A DNA stretch of 64,000 bases from Arthrobacter sp. M4 (GTDB lineage Bacteria > Actinomycetota > Actinomycetes > Actinomycetales > Micrococcaceae), in contig NZ_JAIWYX010000009.1 in NCBI RefSeq assembly GCF_020251205.1, positions 97,744 through 161,743 on the forward strand, read 5' to 3'. This document shows positions 1 to 7,503 of this stretch, piece by piece (within the stretch, counting starts at the first letter, position 1; each line of letters opens with the position of its first letter). Position numbers and translations under genes: made by a program. Under the pieces are notes generated by a model. The model was not told the DNA's origin, made no database searches, and was given only the letters and a program-made list of their open reading frames with translations.

Positions 1-720
1 GTGCAGGACACGCTTGCCCAGCGAGGTCGGCGCGGCCCATAGATATGCCAAGGCCAGTCCCGGCACAATGAGGAACCCTTGAAGCATCTTGGTAAGGAAT
101 GCCAGGCCCACAACGGCGCCGGCAGCGGCCAGCCATTTCCAGCCCGCCTTTTCGATGGCACGGGTGGTCAGATAGGCCGCCAGGACAAGGCAGAGCGTCA
201 ACATCGCGTCCGGGTTATTGAACCTGAACATCAGCGCGGCCACAGGCGTCAGAGCCAAGGCGCCTCCGGCCAGCAAGCCCGCCGCGGGTCCGGACACGCG
301 CTTCACGGTCAGGTAAAGAAGTCCGACGGCGGCAACCCCCATAAGTGCCTGAGGCACCAGCATGCTGGTTGCCGAGAAGCCGAAGATCCGCCCAAAAAGC
401 GCGGGAATCCAAAGGGAAGCCGGAGGTTTGTCCACGGTGATCGCGTTGCCGGCATCGAGGGAACCGAAGAGAAGGGCAGTCCAATCTTTGGTTCCGGCTT
501 GGATGGCAGCGGCGTAGAAGCTGTTGCCATAGCCGGTGGCGGCAAGGTTCCACAAGTACAGGAACGCTGTAGCCACCAGCAAGCCGGCAGCGGACGGGCG
601 AACCCATCGAGGTTGGTTCCCGAACGCGAGGTTGCGCAGGGACAGCTTAGCGACCGTCCGGGGCCCTGCCCGTTGCTCGGTAGATGCTGCCGTGTGGGGC
701 GGAGTCAGTGTGTTGGTCAT
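1..720 (-). CDS. Glycosyltransferase family 39 (ArnT/YkcB-like), 3' end outside window
   Basis: Only the first 240 codons lie in the window; the gene runs off the left edge. The frame encodes a polytopic membrane protein with a soluble start of about 35 residues, a first membrane segment and then the motif ITVDKPPASLW, typical of GT39/ArnT-like polyprenyl-phosphate-sugar transferases. Further hydrophobic helices follow. Such enzymes move a sugar from a lipid-phosphate carrier to an acceptor outside the membrane. The ATG overlaps the stop of the upstream GT2/GtrA gene by 4 bases (ATGA), so the two are probably translationally coupled: the upstream protein would make or flip the lipid-linked sugar and this one would use it. 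The acceptor cannot be told from sequence. Confidence 0.85.
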   Translation of the reverse strand, partial: MTNTLTPPHTAASTEQRAGPRTVAKLSLRNLAFGNQPRWVRPSAAGLLVATAFLYLWNLAATGYGNSFYAAAIQAGTKDWTALLFGSLDAGNAITVDKPPASLWIPALFGRIFGFSATSMLVPQALMGVAAVGLLYLTVKRVSGPAAGLLAGGALALTPVAALMFRFNNPDAMLTLCLVLAAYLTTRAIEKAGWKWLAAAGAVVGLAFLTKMLQGFLIVPGLALAYLWAAPTSLGKRVLH

Positions 721-2207
721 CGGATCGCCTTGTCTGTGCGGTTCGAAAGAGTTCCTGTGCGGTTCGAAAGAGTTGCTGGGTGGTTCGAAAGAGTTGCTGG
801 GCGGTTCGAAGGACTTGCTGGGAGCGCATCCGCCGAGGGCGGAACCGAGCTCGCGGGAGGGGCGACTGGCTTGGGTACGCGGAACACCCAGAGCCTGAAG
901 AGCAGGAATCGCAGGCCCGTTGCGGCGAGGTTCGCGGCGGTGACGGTGACGATTTCCGCCCAACGGTCCGGCGTCGTCGTAGTGTGCACAAGTGCAAGGG
1001 CGCCGGAAGTAAGTGCCAGGCCCAGGCCGAAAACAATCAAACCTTCGAAGTGGTGGCGGACAACGTAGCTGCCGCCCTGGATGCCGAAGGTGAAGCGGCG
1101 GTTGGCGGCCGTGTTGCCGATCGCGGTGGTGAGCAGGGCCAGAAAGTTGGCCAGTTGCGGGTCCATGAATCCGCGGCAAACCAGGAAGATCAGCATGTAG
1201 GCCAGCGTGGACATTGCCCCGATGGCGCCGAAGCGGACTAGTTGGCCGAAGAGGCTGTTGCGGCGGGTCCGCTCGGTGTATCGGGCGGCGGCGGGGAGCG
1301 GGCCACGTGCCAGTGCTGCGCGAAGCTCCGGGATGGGAATGCGGGCCGTGAGCAGGTCACGGGTCAGCCGGGCCATGCCGCGGAGGTCGGCGAGCGCAGT
1401 TCGGAGAATATCAACGCTGGAGTCGGGGTCGTCGGTCCAGTCGACCGGGACTTCGTGGACGCGAAGTCCACAGCGTTCGGCGAGGACCAACAGTTCTGTG
1501 TCGAAGAACCAGGCGTTGTCCAGTGTGTGGGGGAGGATTCGGTGGGCAACGTCGGCACGAATGGCCTTGAAGCCGCATTGCGCGTCGGTGAACCGGGCGC
1601 CCATGACCGAGCGGAGCAATAGGTTGTAGCTGCGGGAGATGAGTTCGCGCTTAGGGCCGCGGACCACGCGGGAGTTGCGTGTGAGGCGCGTGCCGATTGC
1701 CAGGTCCGAGTGTCCGGAGATCAGCGGGGCCAGCAGGGGCGCCAACGCCGCGAGGTCGGTGGAGAGGTCCACGTCCATGTAGGCGAGCACGGGGGCGTCG
1801 GAGGCCAGCCAGACCTTCCGCAGCGCGTTTCCGCGGCCTTTCTCTTCAAGGTGAACCACCGCGACTTCCGGGATTTCACGGGCGAGCCGCTCGGCGATCC
1901 TCAATGTGGAGTCCGTGCTGGCGTTGTCTGCCACGGTGATGCGGAAGGAGTGCGGGAAGCTGTCCTGAAGGTGGCCGTGGAGCCGGCGCAGGCATTCCTC
2001 CAGGTCGTTTTCCTCGTTGTACACGGGGATGGCGACGTCCAAAACGGGCGTGGTCGATCTGGTGTTCACGGGCGAGTGCCGCGCGACGGTCAGCGTCGCT
2101 GTTGCGCCTGGAGTGGGGCGGCGGTGCTGCCCGGAGTGGTCCTGCCCGGCGCGGCCACGCCCAGCGGGGTCCTGCCGGGGTTCTATTGCCTGGTCTGTGA
2201 ACGTCAT
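717..2207 (-). CDS. Bifunctional glycosyltransferase family 2 / GtrA protein
   Basis: 496 aa. Residues about 50-290 form a GT2 domain of the dolichyl/polyprenyl-phosphate sugar synthase type (AIPVYNEENDLEECL near the start, YMDVDLSTD as the metal-binding DxD region, QCGFKAI further on). Residues about 320-450 are a GtrA domain with four membrane helices (VRFGAIGAMSTLAYMLIFLV and following). The fusion suggests synthesis of a lipid-linked sugar and its transfer across the membrane. The C-terminal tail is four imperfect 7-residue repeats (SNRPATL type) made by a 21-bp tandem repeat. It overlaps the downstream GT39 gene by 4 bases. The first ~45 residues are low-complexity, so the true start may be internal, for example the GTG before NTRSTTPVLD. 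Confidence 0.85.
   Translation of the reverse strand: MTFTDQAIEPRQDPAGRGRAGQDHSGQHRRPTPGATATLTVARHSPVNTRSTTPVLDVAIPVYNEENDLEECLRRLHGHLQDSFPHSFRITVADNASTDSTLRIAERLAREIPEVAVVHLEEKGRGNALRKVWLASDAPVLAYMDVDLSTDLAALAPLLAPLISGHSDLAIGTRLTRNSRVVRGPKRELISRSYNLLLRSVMGARFTDAQCGFKAIRADVAHRILPHTLDNAWFFDTELLVLAERCGLRVHEVPVDWTDDPDSSVDILRTALADLRGMARLTRDLLTARIPIPELRAALARGPLPAAARYTERTRRNSLFGQLVRFGAIGAMSTLAYMLIFLVCRGFMDPQLANFLALLTTAIGNTAANRRFTFGIQGGSYVVRHHFEGLIVFGLGLALTSGALALVHTTTTPDRWAEIVTVTAANLAATGLRFLLFRLWVFRVPKPVAPPASSVPPSADALPASPSNRPATLSNHPATLSNRTGTLSNRTDKAIR
740..823. repeat. Four 21-bp tandem repeats in a coding tail
   Basis: Units at 740-760, 761-781, 782-802 and 803-823 share the core GGTTCGAAAGAGTTGCTGGG with a few substitutions. 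The period is a multiple of three, so the GtrA protein carries heptad repeats just before its stop codon. Copy number could vary between strains without breaking the frame. Confidence 0.9.
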
Positions 2208-2283
2208 GGTTCAACAGTGGCGGTGATGATTATGAGGCCTTTAGGCGCAAGCTGTGCGCCTGCTGTGCAAAGTTTCGACGCCC

Positions 2284-2346
2284 AAAAAAAGGATGCGGTC
2301 CGGGCCGGCGCAGGGGTTGGAAGGCCTGCGCGGGCCGGGACCGCAC
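2284..2346 (-). terminator. Rho-independent terminator of the Rpf-like gene
   Basis: On the minus strand a long GC stem (arms 2325-2344 and 2295-2314, loop of about 10 bases, a few mismatches) is followed by seven T residues (2284-2290). It sits 20 bases after the stop of the lytic-transglycosylase-like gene. Confidence 0.85.
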
Positions 2347-2365
2347 CAATGCTATTGAGTTTTCT

Positions 2366-3148
2366 TTAGTACCAGTTGTTGGCGTAGTGGAAGCCCAGGG
2401 CGTTGGCAGGGGAGCCATAGCGCTCCTTGATGTACTGCAGGCCCCAGTCGATCTGGGTGCGGAAGTTGGTCTCCCAGTCAGGGGCGATGCTGGCCATCTT
2501 GTTGCCGGGCAGGGCCTGGACAATGCCGTAGGCGCCGCTGGAGGCGTTGACAGCCGTGGTCCGCCAGTTGGATTCTTTTTCCCACAGAGTGATCAGTGAC
2601 TGCATCTGCTCGGGACCCCAACCGAAGGCGGAAAGGCGGCTGGCCGCGTAAGCCTTCGCAGCTGCGGGGTCGTTCACCGCCACGGGAGCGGCGGCCTGAG
2701 GGGCGACTGCCGCAGGAGCTGGCGCGGCCGCGGGAACCGGGGCCGGGGCGGCGGGAGCGGGAGCGGCTGCCGCCGGTGCGGGGGCGGCCGGCGTCGACGG
2801 CGCGGGGGTCGCCTTGAAAGTCTCGTTCGGAACCAGCGGTTCGGCCGTTGCCTGGCTGAGCGGCTTGGACGAGGCCGTGGCGTCGCTCTTTTGGGCCGCG
2901 AGCTGCGCAGCGGTGTCCTTGGCCTCAACGGCCTGCTCGGCGGCATGACCGGCGGAGCCGACGCCCATCACGAGCGCGATACCCGCCGCGACGACGGCCA
3001 TGCGCTGGCTGAGGTTGCTGTTTGCTGCGCGCTTGAGGACTGTGCGGGAGTTTTTGTCCTGTTTTGCTGCTGCGGTGCTGATGGCCGTTGACTCGGCGCG
3101 ATGTCGCGCGGAAGTGCCAAGACGCGACTGATCGTTGTATCCAGACAT
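2366..3148 (-). CDS. Secreted lytic transglycosylase-like / Rpf-type cell-wall protein
   Basis: 260 aa. ATG at 3148 is chosen because GAGAGG lies 9 bases upstream. Residues about 49-69 are a hydrophobic signal or anchor segment after a long charged start; an Ala/Pro-rich linker (about 110-155) leads to a C-terminal SLT/Rpf-like domain. Catalytic Glu is the E of LWEKESNW (about residue 192), followed by SSGAYGIVQALP, the usual fold signature. The end GLQYIKERYGSPANAL...NNWY is typical of actinobacterial wall-cleaving proteins. Role: cleavage of peptidoglycan outside the cell during growth or resuscitation. Expression is probably under c-di-AMP control through the riboswitch just upstream. Confidence 0.85.
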   Translation of the reverse strand: MSGYNDQSRLGTSARHRAESTAISTAAAKQDKNSRTVLKRAANSNLSQRMAVVAAGIALVMGVGSAGHAAEQAVEAKDTAAQLAAQKSDATASSKPLSQATAEPLVPNETFKATPAPSTPAAPAPAAAAPAPAAPAPVPAAAPAPAAVAPQAAAPVAVNDPAAAKAYAASRLSAFGWGPEQMQSLITLWEKESNWRTTAVNASSGAYGIVQALPGNKMASIAPDWETNFRTQIDWGLQYIKERYGSPANALGFHYANNWY

Positions 3149-3159
3149 GGGTGATTGCC

Positions 3160-3358
3160 TCTCAACGCCTGCGGAGTTAGCTGTCGGGTTCGGATGAGGG
3201 CATCCGGCGGCGCACCAGCGAACAGGCATTGGCCATTGGCTTGGCGGCGGCTTCACCCCGAGGGCCGCGCGTGGAGCGTCGGCCCGGAGACTCTGGGTCC
3301 CCCGTCTCTGCCTGGTCAGAAGGACTCCGGGAGGCGGCAGAGCTCGGCGTCAACCCGG
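3160..3358 (-). promoter_or_regulatory. c-di-AMP riboswitch (ydaO/yuaA type), copy 1
   Basis: In the RNA sense the leader contains, in order, the conserved blocks GGGGGACCCAGAG, GGGGTGAAGCC, GAACCCGACAGCTAACTCCG and GCGTTGAGAGG, matching the ydaO/yuaA class. It lies between a promoter and the Rpf-like gene, ending close to the ribosome-binding site. In Streptomyces and other actinobacteria this class controls rpf and other wall hydrolase genes, turning expression off when c-di-AMP is high. Ends are approximate. Confidence 0.85.
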
Positions 3359-3391
3359 ATGTGGACCAGTTAGAGGAGGTCCACGCTTTCG

Positions 3392-3431
3392 ACGGTACAG
3401 GAATCGTTATCGAAAGTCACATTTAGGTAAC
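3392..3431 (-). promoter_or_regulatory. Promoter and MtrA-like box of the first Rpf-like gene
   Basis: Minus strand: GTGACT at 3420-3415 (-35), 17-base spacer, TACCGT at 3397-3392 (-10). Overlapping the -35 is an 11-bp direct repeat, GTTAC (3431-3427), six bases, GTGAC (3420-3416). The same arrangement precedes the paralogue. The box resembles direct-repeat sites described for MtrA/GlnR regulators; the regulator assignment is inference. Confidence 0.6.
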
Positions 3432-3440
3432 GAAGATCAC

Positions 3441-3481
3441 GACGGCGGCGAGTCGAGTTGTGTGCGATTGTCGCCGCCGTC
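3441..3481 (-). terminator. Hairpin after the second Rpf-like gene
   Basis: Perfect 11-bp arms GACGGCGGCGA (3441-3451) and TCGCCGCCGTC (3471-3481) lie 43 bases beyond the stop of the upstream gene. There is no clear T-run, so termination is possible but not certain. Confidence 0.5.
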
Positions 3482-3523
3482 GCGCGTGATGCTGGCCCAT
3501 TCGGCCAGTGCACAAGGCGTGCT

Positions 3524-4777
3524 TTAGTACGTCTTGTTTGCCTTGCGGAACTCGAGGGCCTTGGCGGGTGAGCCGTAGCGTTCCTTGATGTACTTCAAGC
3601 CCGCATCGATCTGGCCGGGCCGCCAGTCGGCCGGTGCATTCCACAGCTCCTCCAACGGTTCCAGTTGGTCAGCGCCCCATCCGTAGCTGGGTAGCCGGGT
3701 GCTTGTGTAGGCCTGGGCATTCGCGACTTCTGAAGCCGTTGGAACGGGCGACGGTGTCGGGGCGGTTGAAGGCGGTGCGGTGGGCGACGGGGCACTCGGC
3801 GATGTGGCAGGTGAAGGTGCCGGGGACGTCGTCGAGGGCGCCGCGGCTTGAGGTGGTGCAAGACTCACCGTGATTGTTGGAGCGGGTGACGGAGCGGCGG
3901 ACTCCAGGCCGCCCGTTGCCCCGGCGCTGATTCTGAGCTTCGGAGTAGGACTCGGCGTTGGGTCTGCCGTGCTGTCTCCCGGGGAATTTGCCGAAGCCAC
4001 ACCTCCCGCTGCACCACTGAGCGGCGTGGTGGCAGATGCGGAGGCCATGGCGGTGGTGGGGCTGGGGCTTGCCTTGTGGGAAAAGCTGTCAGTGCCATTG
4101 GCATCCGGAGACGGAGCAGAGGCTTGGGCGGACCCCTCCGCAGGCGATTCCTTGCCGAAGAAGGGGAGATCGGCAGCCTGCCCCACAGCACCGATTCCGA
4201 GCAGGACTGCCAAGGCACCTGCCACTACGGCCATCCGCTGGCTCATCAGGCGCACGGAAGCGGCGTTTTTCAGGACAGACTGGGATTCGGGGCTGAACGG
4301 CGCACGTCGCGGACCGCGGAACGAGGCTGCGTGCCGTTCAGCCGCAACCACCGTCCTCCTCTGGACCGCCGGTGCTAGAGCGCCAATGGCGGCCGTCTCC
4401 ATCGGCCCGCTGTTGGGCTGGCTGGCTGGTTCGCTCATGGCGGCAACCGTGGGGAGGGCCGCGGTGGGAGCGTCAGCGCCGATAGCGGCCGTCTCCAGCG
4501 GCCCGCTGTTGGGCTGGCTGGCTGGTTCGCTCATGGCGGCAACCGTGGGGAGGGCCGCGGTGGAAGCGTCATTGGTGCCTCGGGCGCCGCGGTTGGCCCG
4601 CCTTCCCCGGGGAGCGTCCGACGTCGGGAGTTCCATTCCGGGGGCGGGCGCGGCGTGTGCGCCGGGGGAGGGATCTGTTTCCTGGGGTTCCGCCGGGCTG
4701 GTGGTGAAGATCGCAGCTGGTTCGGCGCGGTGGCGAGCGGCGCGAACGCGGCGCGACTGATCCATGGATGGGGTCAT
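3524..4777 (-). CDS. Rpf/transglycosylase paralogue with deleted catalytic core
   Basis: 417 aa, paralogue of the gene at 2366-3148: same start context (GAGAGG then ATG), same QSRR...ARHRAE start, same QRMAVVAGALAVL hydrophobic segment. It has a longer N-terminus, a 96-bp in-frame duplication and a Ser/Thr/Pro-rich linker. The C-terminal ~61 residues align with the 94-residue domain of the first protein (YGWGADQL, IKERYGSPAKAL) but 33 residues are missing, including the SGAYGIVQ segment. The catalytic Glu is replaced: LWNAPADW versus LWEKESNW. The frame is intact to its own stop, so this is not a simple pseudogene. It may bind wall or partner proteins without cleaving. A c-di-AMP riboswitch precedes it. 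Confidence 0.8.
   Translation of the reverse strand: MTPSMDQSRRVRAARHRAEPAAIFTTSPAEPQETDPSPGAHAAPAPGMELPTSDAPRGRRANRGARGTNDASTAALPTVAAMSEPASQPNSGPLETAAIGADAPTAALPTVAAMSEPASQPNSGPMETAAIGALAPAVQRRTVVAAERHAASFRGPRRAPFSPESQSVLKNAASVRLMSQRMAVVAGALAVLLGIGAVGQAADLPFFGKESPAEGSAQASAPSPDANGTDSFSHKASPSPTTAMASASATTPLSGAAGGVASANSPGDSTADPTPSPTPKLRISAGATGGLESAAPSPAPTITVSLAPPQAAAPSTTSPAPSPATSPSAPSPTAPPSTAPTPSPVPTASEVANAQAYTSTRLPSYGWGADQLEPLEELWNAPADWRPGQIDAGLKYIKERYGSPAKALEFRKANKTY
4386..4571. repeat. Two-copy 96-bp tandem duplication
   Basis: Copies at 4386-4481 and 4482-4571 (second slightly short of full length) are nearly identical. They encode two 32-residue units beginning TAALPTVAAMSEPASQPNSG in the Rpf paralogue. 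High identity points to a recent event. Confidence 0.9.
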
Positions 4778-4789
4778 GGGTGATTGCCT

Positions 4790-4978
4790 CTCAACGCCTG
4801 CGGAGTTAGCTGTCGGATTCGGATGAGGTTATCCGGCCGCGCACATGGGCGGCTTCACCCCTAGGGACGGCGTCGTGATGCGGCTGCACCGCGACGCGTG
4901 GCCCGAAGACTCTGGGTCCCCCGTCTCTGCCTCGGTTGACGGGCTCCGGGATGTGGCAGAGCTCGGCGTCAACCCGGA
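4790..4978 (-). promoter_or_regulatory. c-di-AMP riboswitch (ydaO/yuaA type), copy 2
   Basis: Same ordered blocks as copy 1: GGGGGACCCAGAGTC, GGGGTGAAGCC, GGATAACCTCATCC, GAATCCGACAGCTAACTCCG, then GCGTTGAGAGG and the start codon at the same spacing. Helical parts vary while the core is kept, as expected for a functional duplicate. Ends are approximate. Confidence 0.85.
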
Positions 4979-5008
4979 GGCGGCCAGATGCGAAATGGCC
5001 ACCCTTCG

Positions 5009-5049
5009 ACCGTACATGAGCAGGCGGGATTAAGTCACGTTTCGGTAAC
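5009..5049 (-). promoter_or_regulatory. Promoter and MtrA-like box of the Rpf paralogue
   Basis: GTGACT (5038-5033), 18-base spacer, TACGGT (5014-5009). GTTAC (5049-5045), six bases, GTGAC (5038-5034) repeats the direct-repeat box of the first paralogue. Over 19 bases (5032-5050 against 3414-3432) 17 are identical, while surrounding sequence has diverged. Confidence 0.6.
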
Positions 5050-5057
5050 GGCAACCA

Positions 5058-6545
5058 CTACCCCACAGGCGCAACCGCGGGGAAGCGCAGGGCAAACTCC
5101 GTGCGTCCTGGCCGAGACGTGACCTCTACGCTGCCGCCGTGAGCCTGGACAATCGACTCCACAATGGACAGGCCCAGGCCCGATGTCCCTTCTGAGCCGG
5201 ATCGGGCCGCATCCGCCCGGGCGAAGCGCGCGAAAATCCTGCTCTGGAACTCGGCCGGAATTCCCGGGCCGTTGTCCGTCACGGTCACCACGGCGCTGCC
5301 GTCAGCGGACCGCATAACCCCCGCCACCACGGTGGTCCCGGCTTCGGTGTGTTTGCGGGCGTTGGAAAGCAGGTTCGCCAGGACCTGGTGGAGCTGGGTG
5401 GAATCACCGCGCATCACCACCGGCTCGTCGGGCAGCGTGAGCTTCCAAACGTGTTCCGGTGCCATGACCTTCTCATCGCTCACGGTCTCGATCACCAGTT
5501 GGGTGAGGTCGACGTCGGTCACCTTCAGCGGCTGCCCCTCGTCGAGGCGTGCCAGCAGCAGAAGGTCCTCCACCAGGGCAGTCATGCGCTCCGACTGGCT
5601 TTGCATCCGCGCCAGCGACTTCCTGCCATCCTCCGTGAAGTCTTCGGTCATGCGCAGCAGTTCCGTGTACCCGCGGATGGCCGTCAGGGGAGTCCGCAGC
5701 TCATGCGAGGCATCGGCCACGAACTGCCGCACCTTGGTCTCGCTTTGTTGGCGCGCTTCCAGTGCGTTGGCGACGTTGTCCAGCATGAGGTTCAGTGCGT
5801 GTCCAACACTGCCCACTTCCGTGCCAGGGTTCGCGTCCGCCTTGGGGACACGAACAGCCAAGGCGACTTCACCGGCGTCGAGCGGCAACCGGGCCACATT
5901 GGTGGCCACAGCGGACAACTGCTCCAGCGGCTTCATGGTGCGGCGGATGATCACGGTCCCTGCCAGCCCAATCAGCGCCAGCCCGCCCGCCGAGACAAGC
6001 ACCACGGTCCACACCAGGGAGGTCAGTGTGTTCTGTTTTGCGGCCAGGGGTAGGCCGGTGACGATGATGTCGCCGTAAGGTGCCCTTGAGGCGATGAGCC
6101 GGTAAGAACCAGCGGACAGAACCCGGTCTGCTGGGCGCTCGTCCTTGGGCAGCGCCTGCAGTATGGCCGTATCGGCGTCCGACAATGAAGCACGCGTGCC
6201 GTCCGCAGCCAGGAATCCCGCACTGCTGACAGTGTCGCCAAAGATACGCGCGTTGAGCGTTCCTGCTGCCTGTCCGCGCGCCTCAAGCGGATCGGGCCGC
6301 CCGGACGGAAAGGTCGACGGCGGCCTGCCGAACTCGGTTGCCCGGCGGGCCGCCTCCCGCAGCTGCTGGTCCAGCTGTTGCGTGAGGAACAAATCCATTG
6401 AGGCGTAACTGGCCAAACCGATGGCTCCGCAAATCGCCACCAACAAAGCCATCGCCACAAGCACTAGCCGCGTCCGGAGGTGCCAAGTGGAAGGACGGAG
6501 CCAACGACGGCCCGCGGTACGAACCGCACCTGAGAGCGATGACAT
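5058..6545 (-). CDS. Sensor histidine kinase, PhoR-like
   Basis: 495 aa. Membrane segments at about 26-49 and 178-201 flank an extracytoplasmic sensor of about 130 residues. HAMP follows to about 270, then a HisKA domain with phospho-acceptor His281 in DASHELRTPL, and a C-terminal ATPase (N box NLLSNARKHT, G1 DNGPGIP, G2 GTSGLGLSI). It starts 12 bases after the response-regulator gene with AGGG before the ATG, so they form an operon. Domain plan and length fit the actinobacterial PhoR/TcrY group. The promoter repeat upstream of the regulator favours PhoR. The signal is not visible from sequence. Confidence 0.85.
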   Translation of the reverse strand: MSSLSGAVRTAGRRWLRPSTWHLRTRLVLVAMALLVAICGAIGLASYASMDLFLTQQLDQQLREAARRATEFGRPPSTFPSGRPDPLEARGQAAGTLNARIFGDTVSSAGFLAADGTRASLSDADTAILQALPKDERPADRVLSAGSYRLIASRAPYGDIIVTGLPLAAKQNTLTSLVWTVVLVSAGGLALIGLAGTVIIRRTMKPLEQLSAVATNVARLPLDAGEVALAVRVPKADANPGTEVGSVGHALNLMLDNVANALEARQQSETKVRQFVADASHELRTPLTAIRGYTELLRMTEDFTEDGRKSLARMQSQSERMTALVEDLLLLARLDEGQPLKVTDVDLTQLVIETVSDEKVMAPEHVWKLTLPDEPVVMRGDSTQLHQVLANLLSNARKHTEAGTTVVAGVMRSADGSAVVTVTDNGPGIPAEFQSRIFARFARADAARSGSEGTSGLGLSIVESIVQAHGGSVEVTSRPGRTEFALRFPAVAPVG

Positions 6546-6557
6546 CGCATGCCCTCG

Positions 6558-7298
6558 CTACTCGGCCGGCTTGATGACGTACCCGGCCCCGCGGACGGTG
6601 TGAATCATGGGCGAGTGGTTGGCCTCGATCTTCTTGCGAAGGTAGGAGATGTAGAGTTCCACAATGTTTGCCTGGCCGCCGAAATCGTAGTTCCACACGC
6701 GGTCCAGGATCTGGGCTTTGCTCACCACCCGCTTGGGGTTCTCCATGAGGTACCTCAGCAATTCGAACTGGGTTGCGGTCAGTACGATCTCCTCGCCGCC
6801 CCGGGACACTTCGCGGGTGTCGACGTTGAGGACCAGGTCGCCAACCACCAGCTCAGCCGTGTCCATGGCCGCGACTCCGGAGCGCTGGACCAGCCGATGA
6901 AGCCTCAGGAGCACCTCCTCCATGCTGAATGGCTTGGTCACGTAGTCGTCACCCCCGGCGGCCAGGCCCGTGATGCGGTCCTGTACAGCATCTTTGGCAG
7001 TGAGGAAGAGCGCGGGGACCTCGGGCGCGAAGGATCGGATGCGTCCCAGCAGCTCCACACCGTCGAATCCGGGCAGCATGACGTCCAGGACCAGCACATC
7101 GGGCCGGAATTCGCGGGCCAGTTTGACGGCCTCTGGACCGTCCGCCGCCACTGCGACCGCCCAGCCTGCCATGCGGAGTCCCATGCTCATGAGCTCGGAA
7201 AGGCTGGGTTCGTCGTCGACCACAAGGGCACGGATGGGCGAGCCGTCCGGATGGGTCAGGTGGGGAAGGTTGTTGGTCATGGAGTGCGATGAGGCCAT
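6558..7298 (-). CDS. OmpR-family response regulator, PhoP-like
   Basis: 246 aa. Start at 7298 is preferred: GGAGAG lies 7 bases upstream; a longer frame to 7340 has no such site. Receiver domain with acidic pocket VVDDE, phospho-acceptor Asp72 (VLVLDVMLPG) and the conserved Lys in VTKPF. C-terminal winged helix with FELLRYLMENP and HTVRGAGYVIKP. ALFLTAKDAVQDRITGL and WNYDFGG closely resemble Mycobacterium PhoP. It probably controls its own operon through the TCACAGC repeat 45-60 bases upstream, and perhaps the divergent gene at 7504. Confidence 0.85.
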   Translation of the reverse strand: MASSHSMTNNLPHLTHPDGSPIRALVVDDEPSLSELMSMGLRMAGWAVAVAADGPEAVKLAREFRPDVLVLDVMLPGFDGVELLGRIRSFAPEVPALFLTAKDAVQDRITGLAAGGDDYVTKPFSMEEVLLRLHRLVQRSGVAAMDTAELVVGDLVLNVDTREVSRGGEEIVLTATQFELLRYLMENPKRVVSKAQILDRVWNYDFGGQANIVELYISYLRKKIEANHSPMIHTVRGAGYVIKPAE

Positions 7299-7341
7299 GG
7301 GACAACTCTCCGTTCTGCCAGTTTGCCGCCGCTTTGCCAAT

Positions 7342-7359
7342 GCTGTGAGCGGGCTGTGA
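7342..7359. promoter_or_regulatory. PhoP-box-like direct repeat
   Basis: GCTGTGA-GCGG-GCTGTGA, which on the minus strand reads TCACAGC, four bases, TCACAGC. This is the consensus direct repeat reported for M. tuberculosis PhoP. It lies 43 bases upstream of the PhoP-like start and in the shared region with the divergent gene. A lone TCACAGC also occurs at 7416-7422 on the plus strand. Confidence 0.65.
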
Positions 7360-7503
7360 GTTCAAGCCTAGCCACGGGGGAGCTGCGAATCACCGTTGTC
7401 AGGGGTGGTTCATGGTCACAGCGGGCCCTGCAGTCCGGCACAGGCCCCGCACAGGATTGGTGCCCACCCTGAAGGGGAGAAGCCAAACTCGTTGGAGGAC
7501 ATC

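Noticed and set aside
740..823. Short CRISPR or integration repeat
   Set aside because: Contiguous 21-bp units inside a coding frame; no spacers.
79..1068. Long plus-strand frame across the glycosyltransferase genes (329 codons)
   Set aside because: Arg/Gly-rich, without any family motif, and antisense to two recognisable genes; a high-GC shadow frame.
3524..4777. Calling the second Rpf paralogue a pseudogene
   Set aside because: No frameshift or internal stop, and promoter, riboswitch and ribosome-binding site are intact; better described as a catalytically altered protein.
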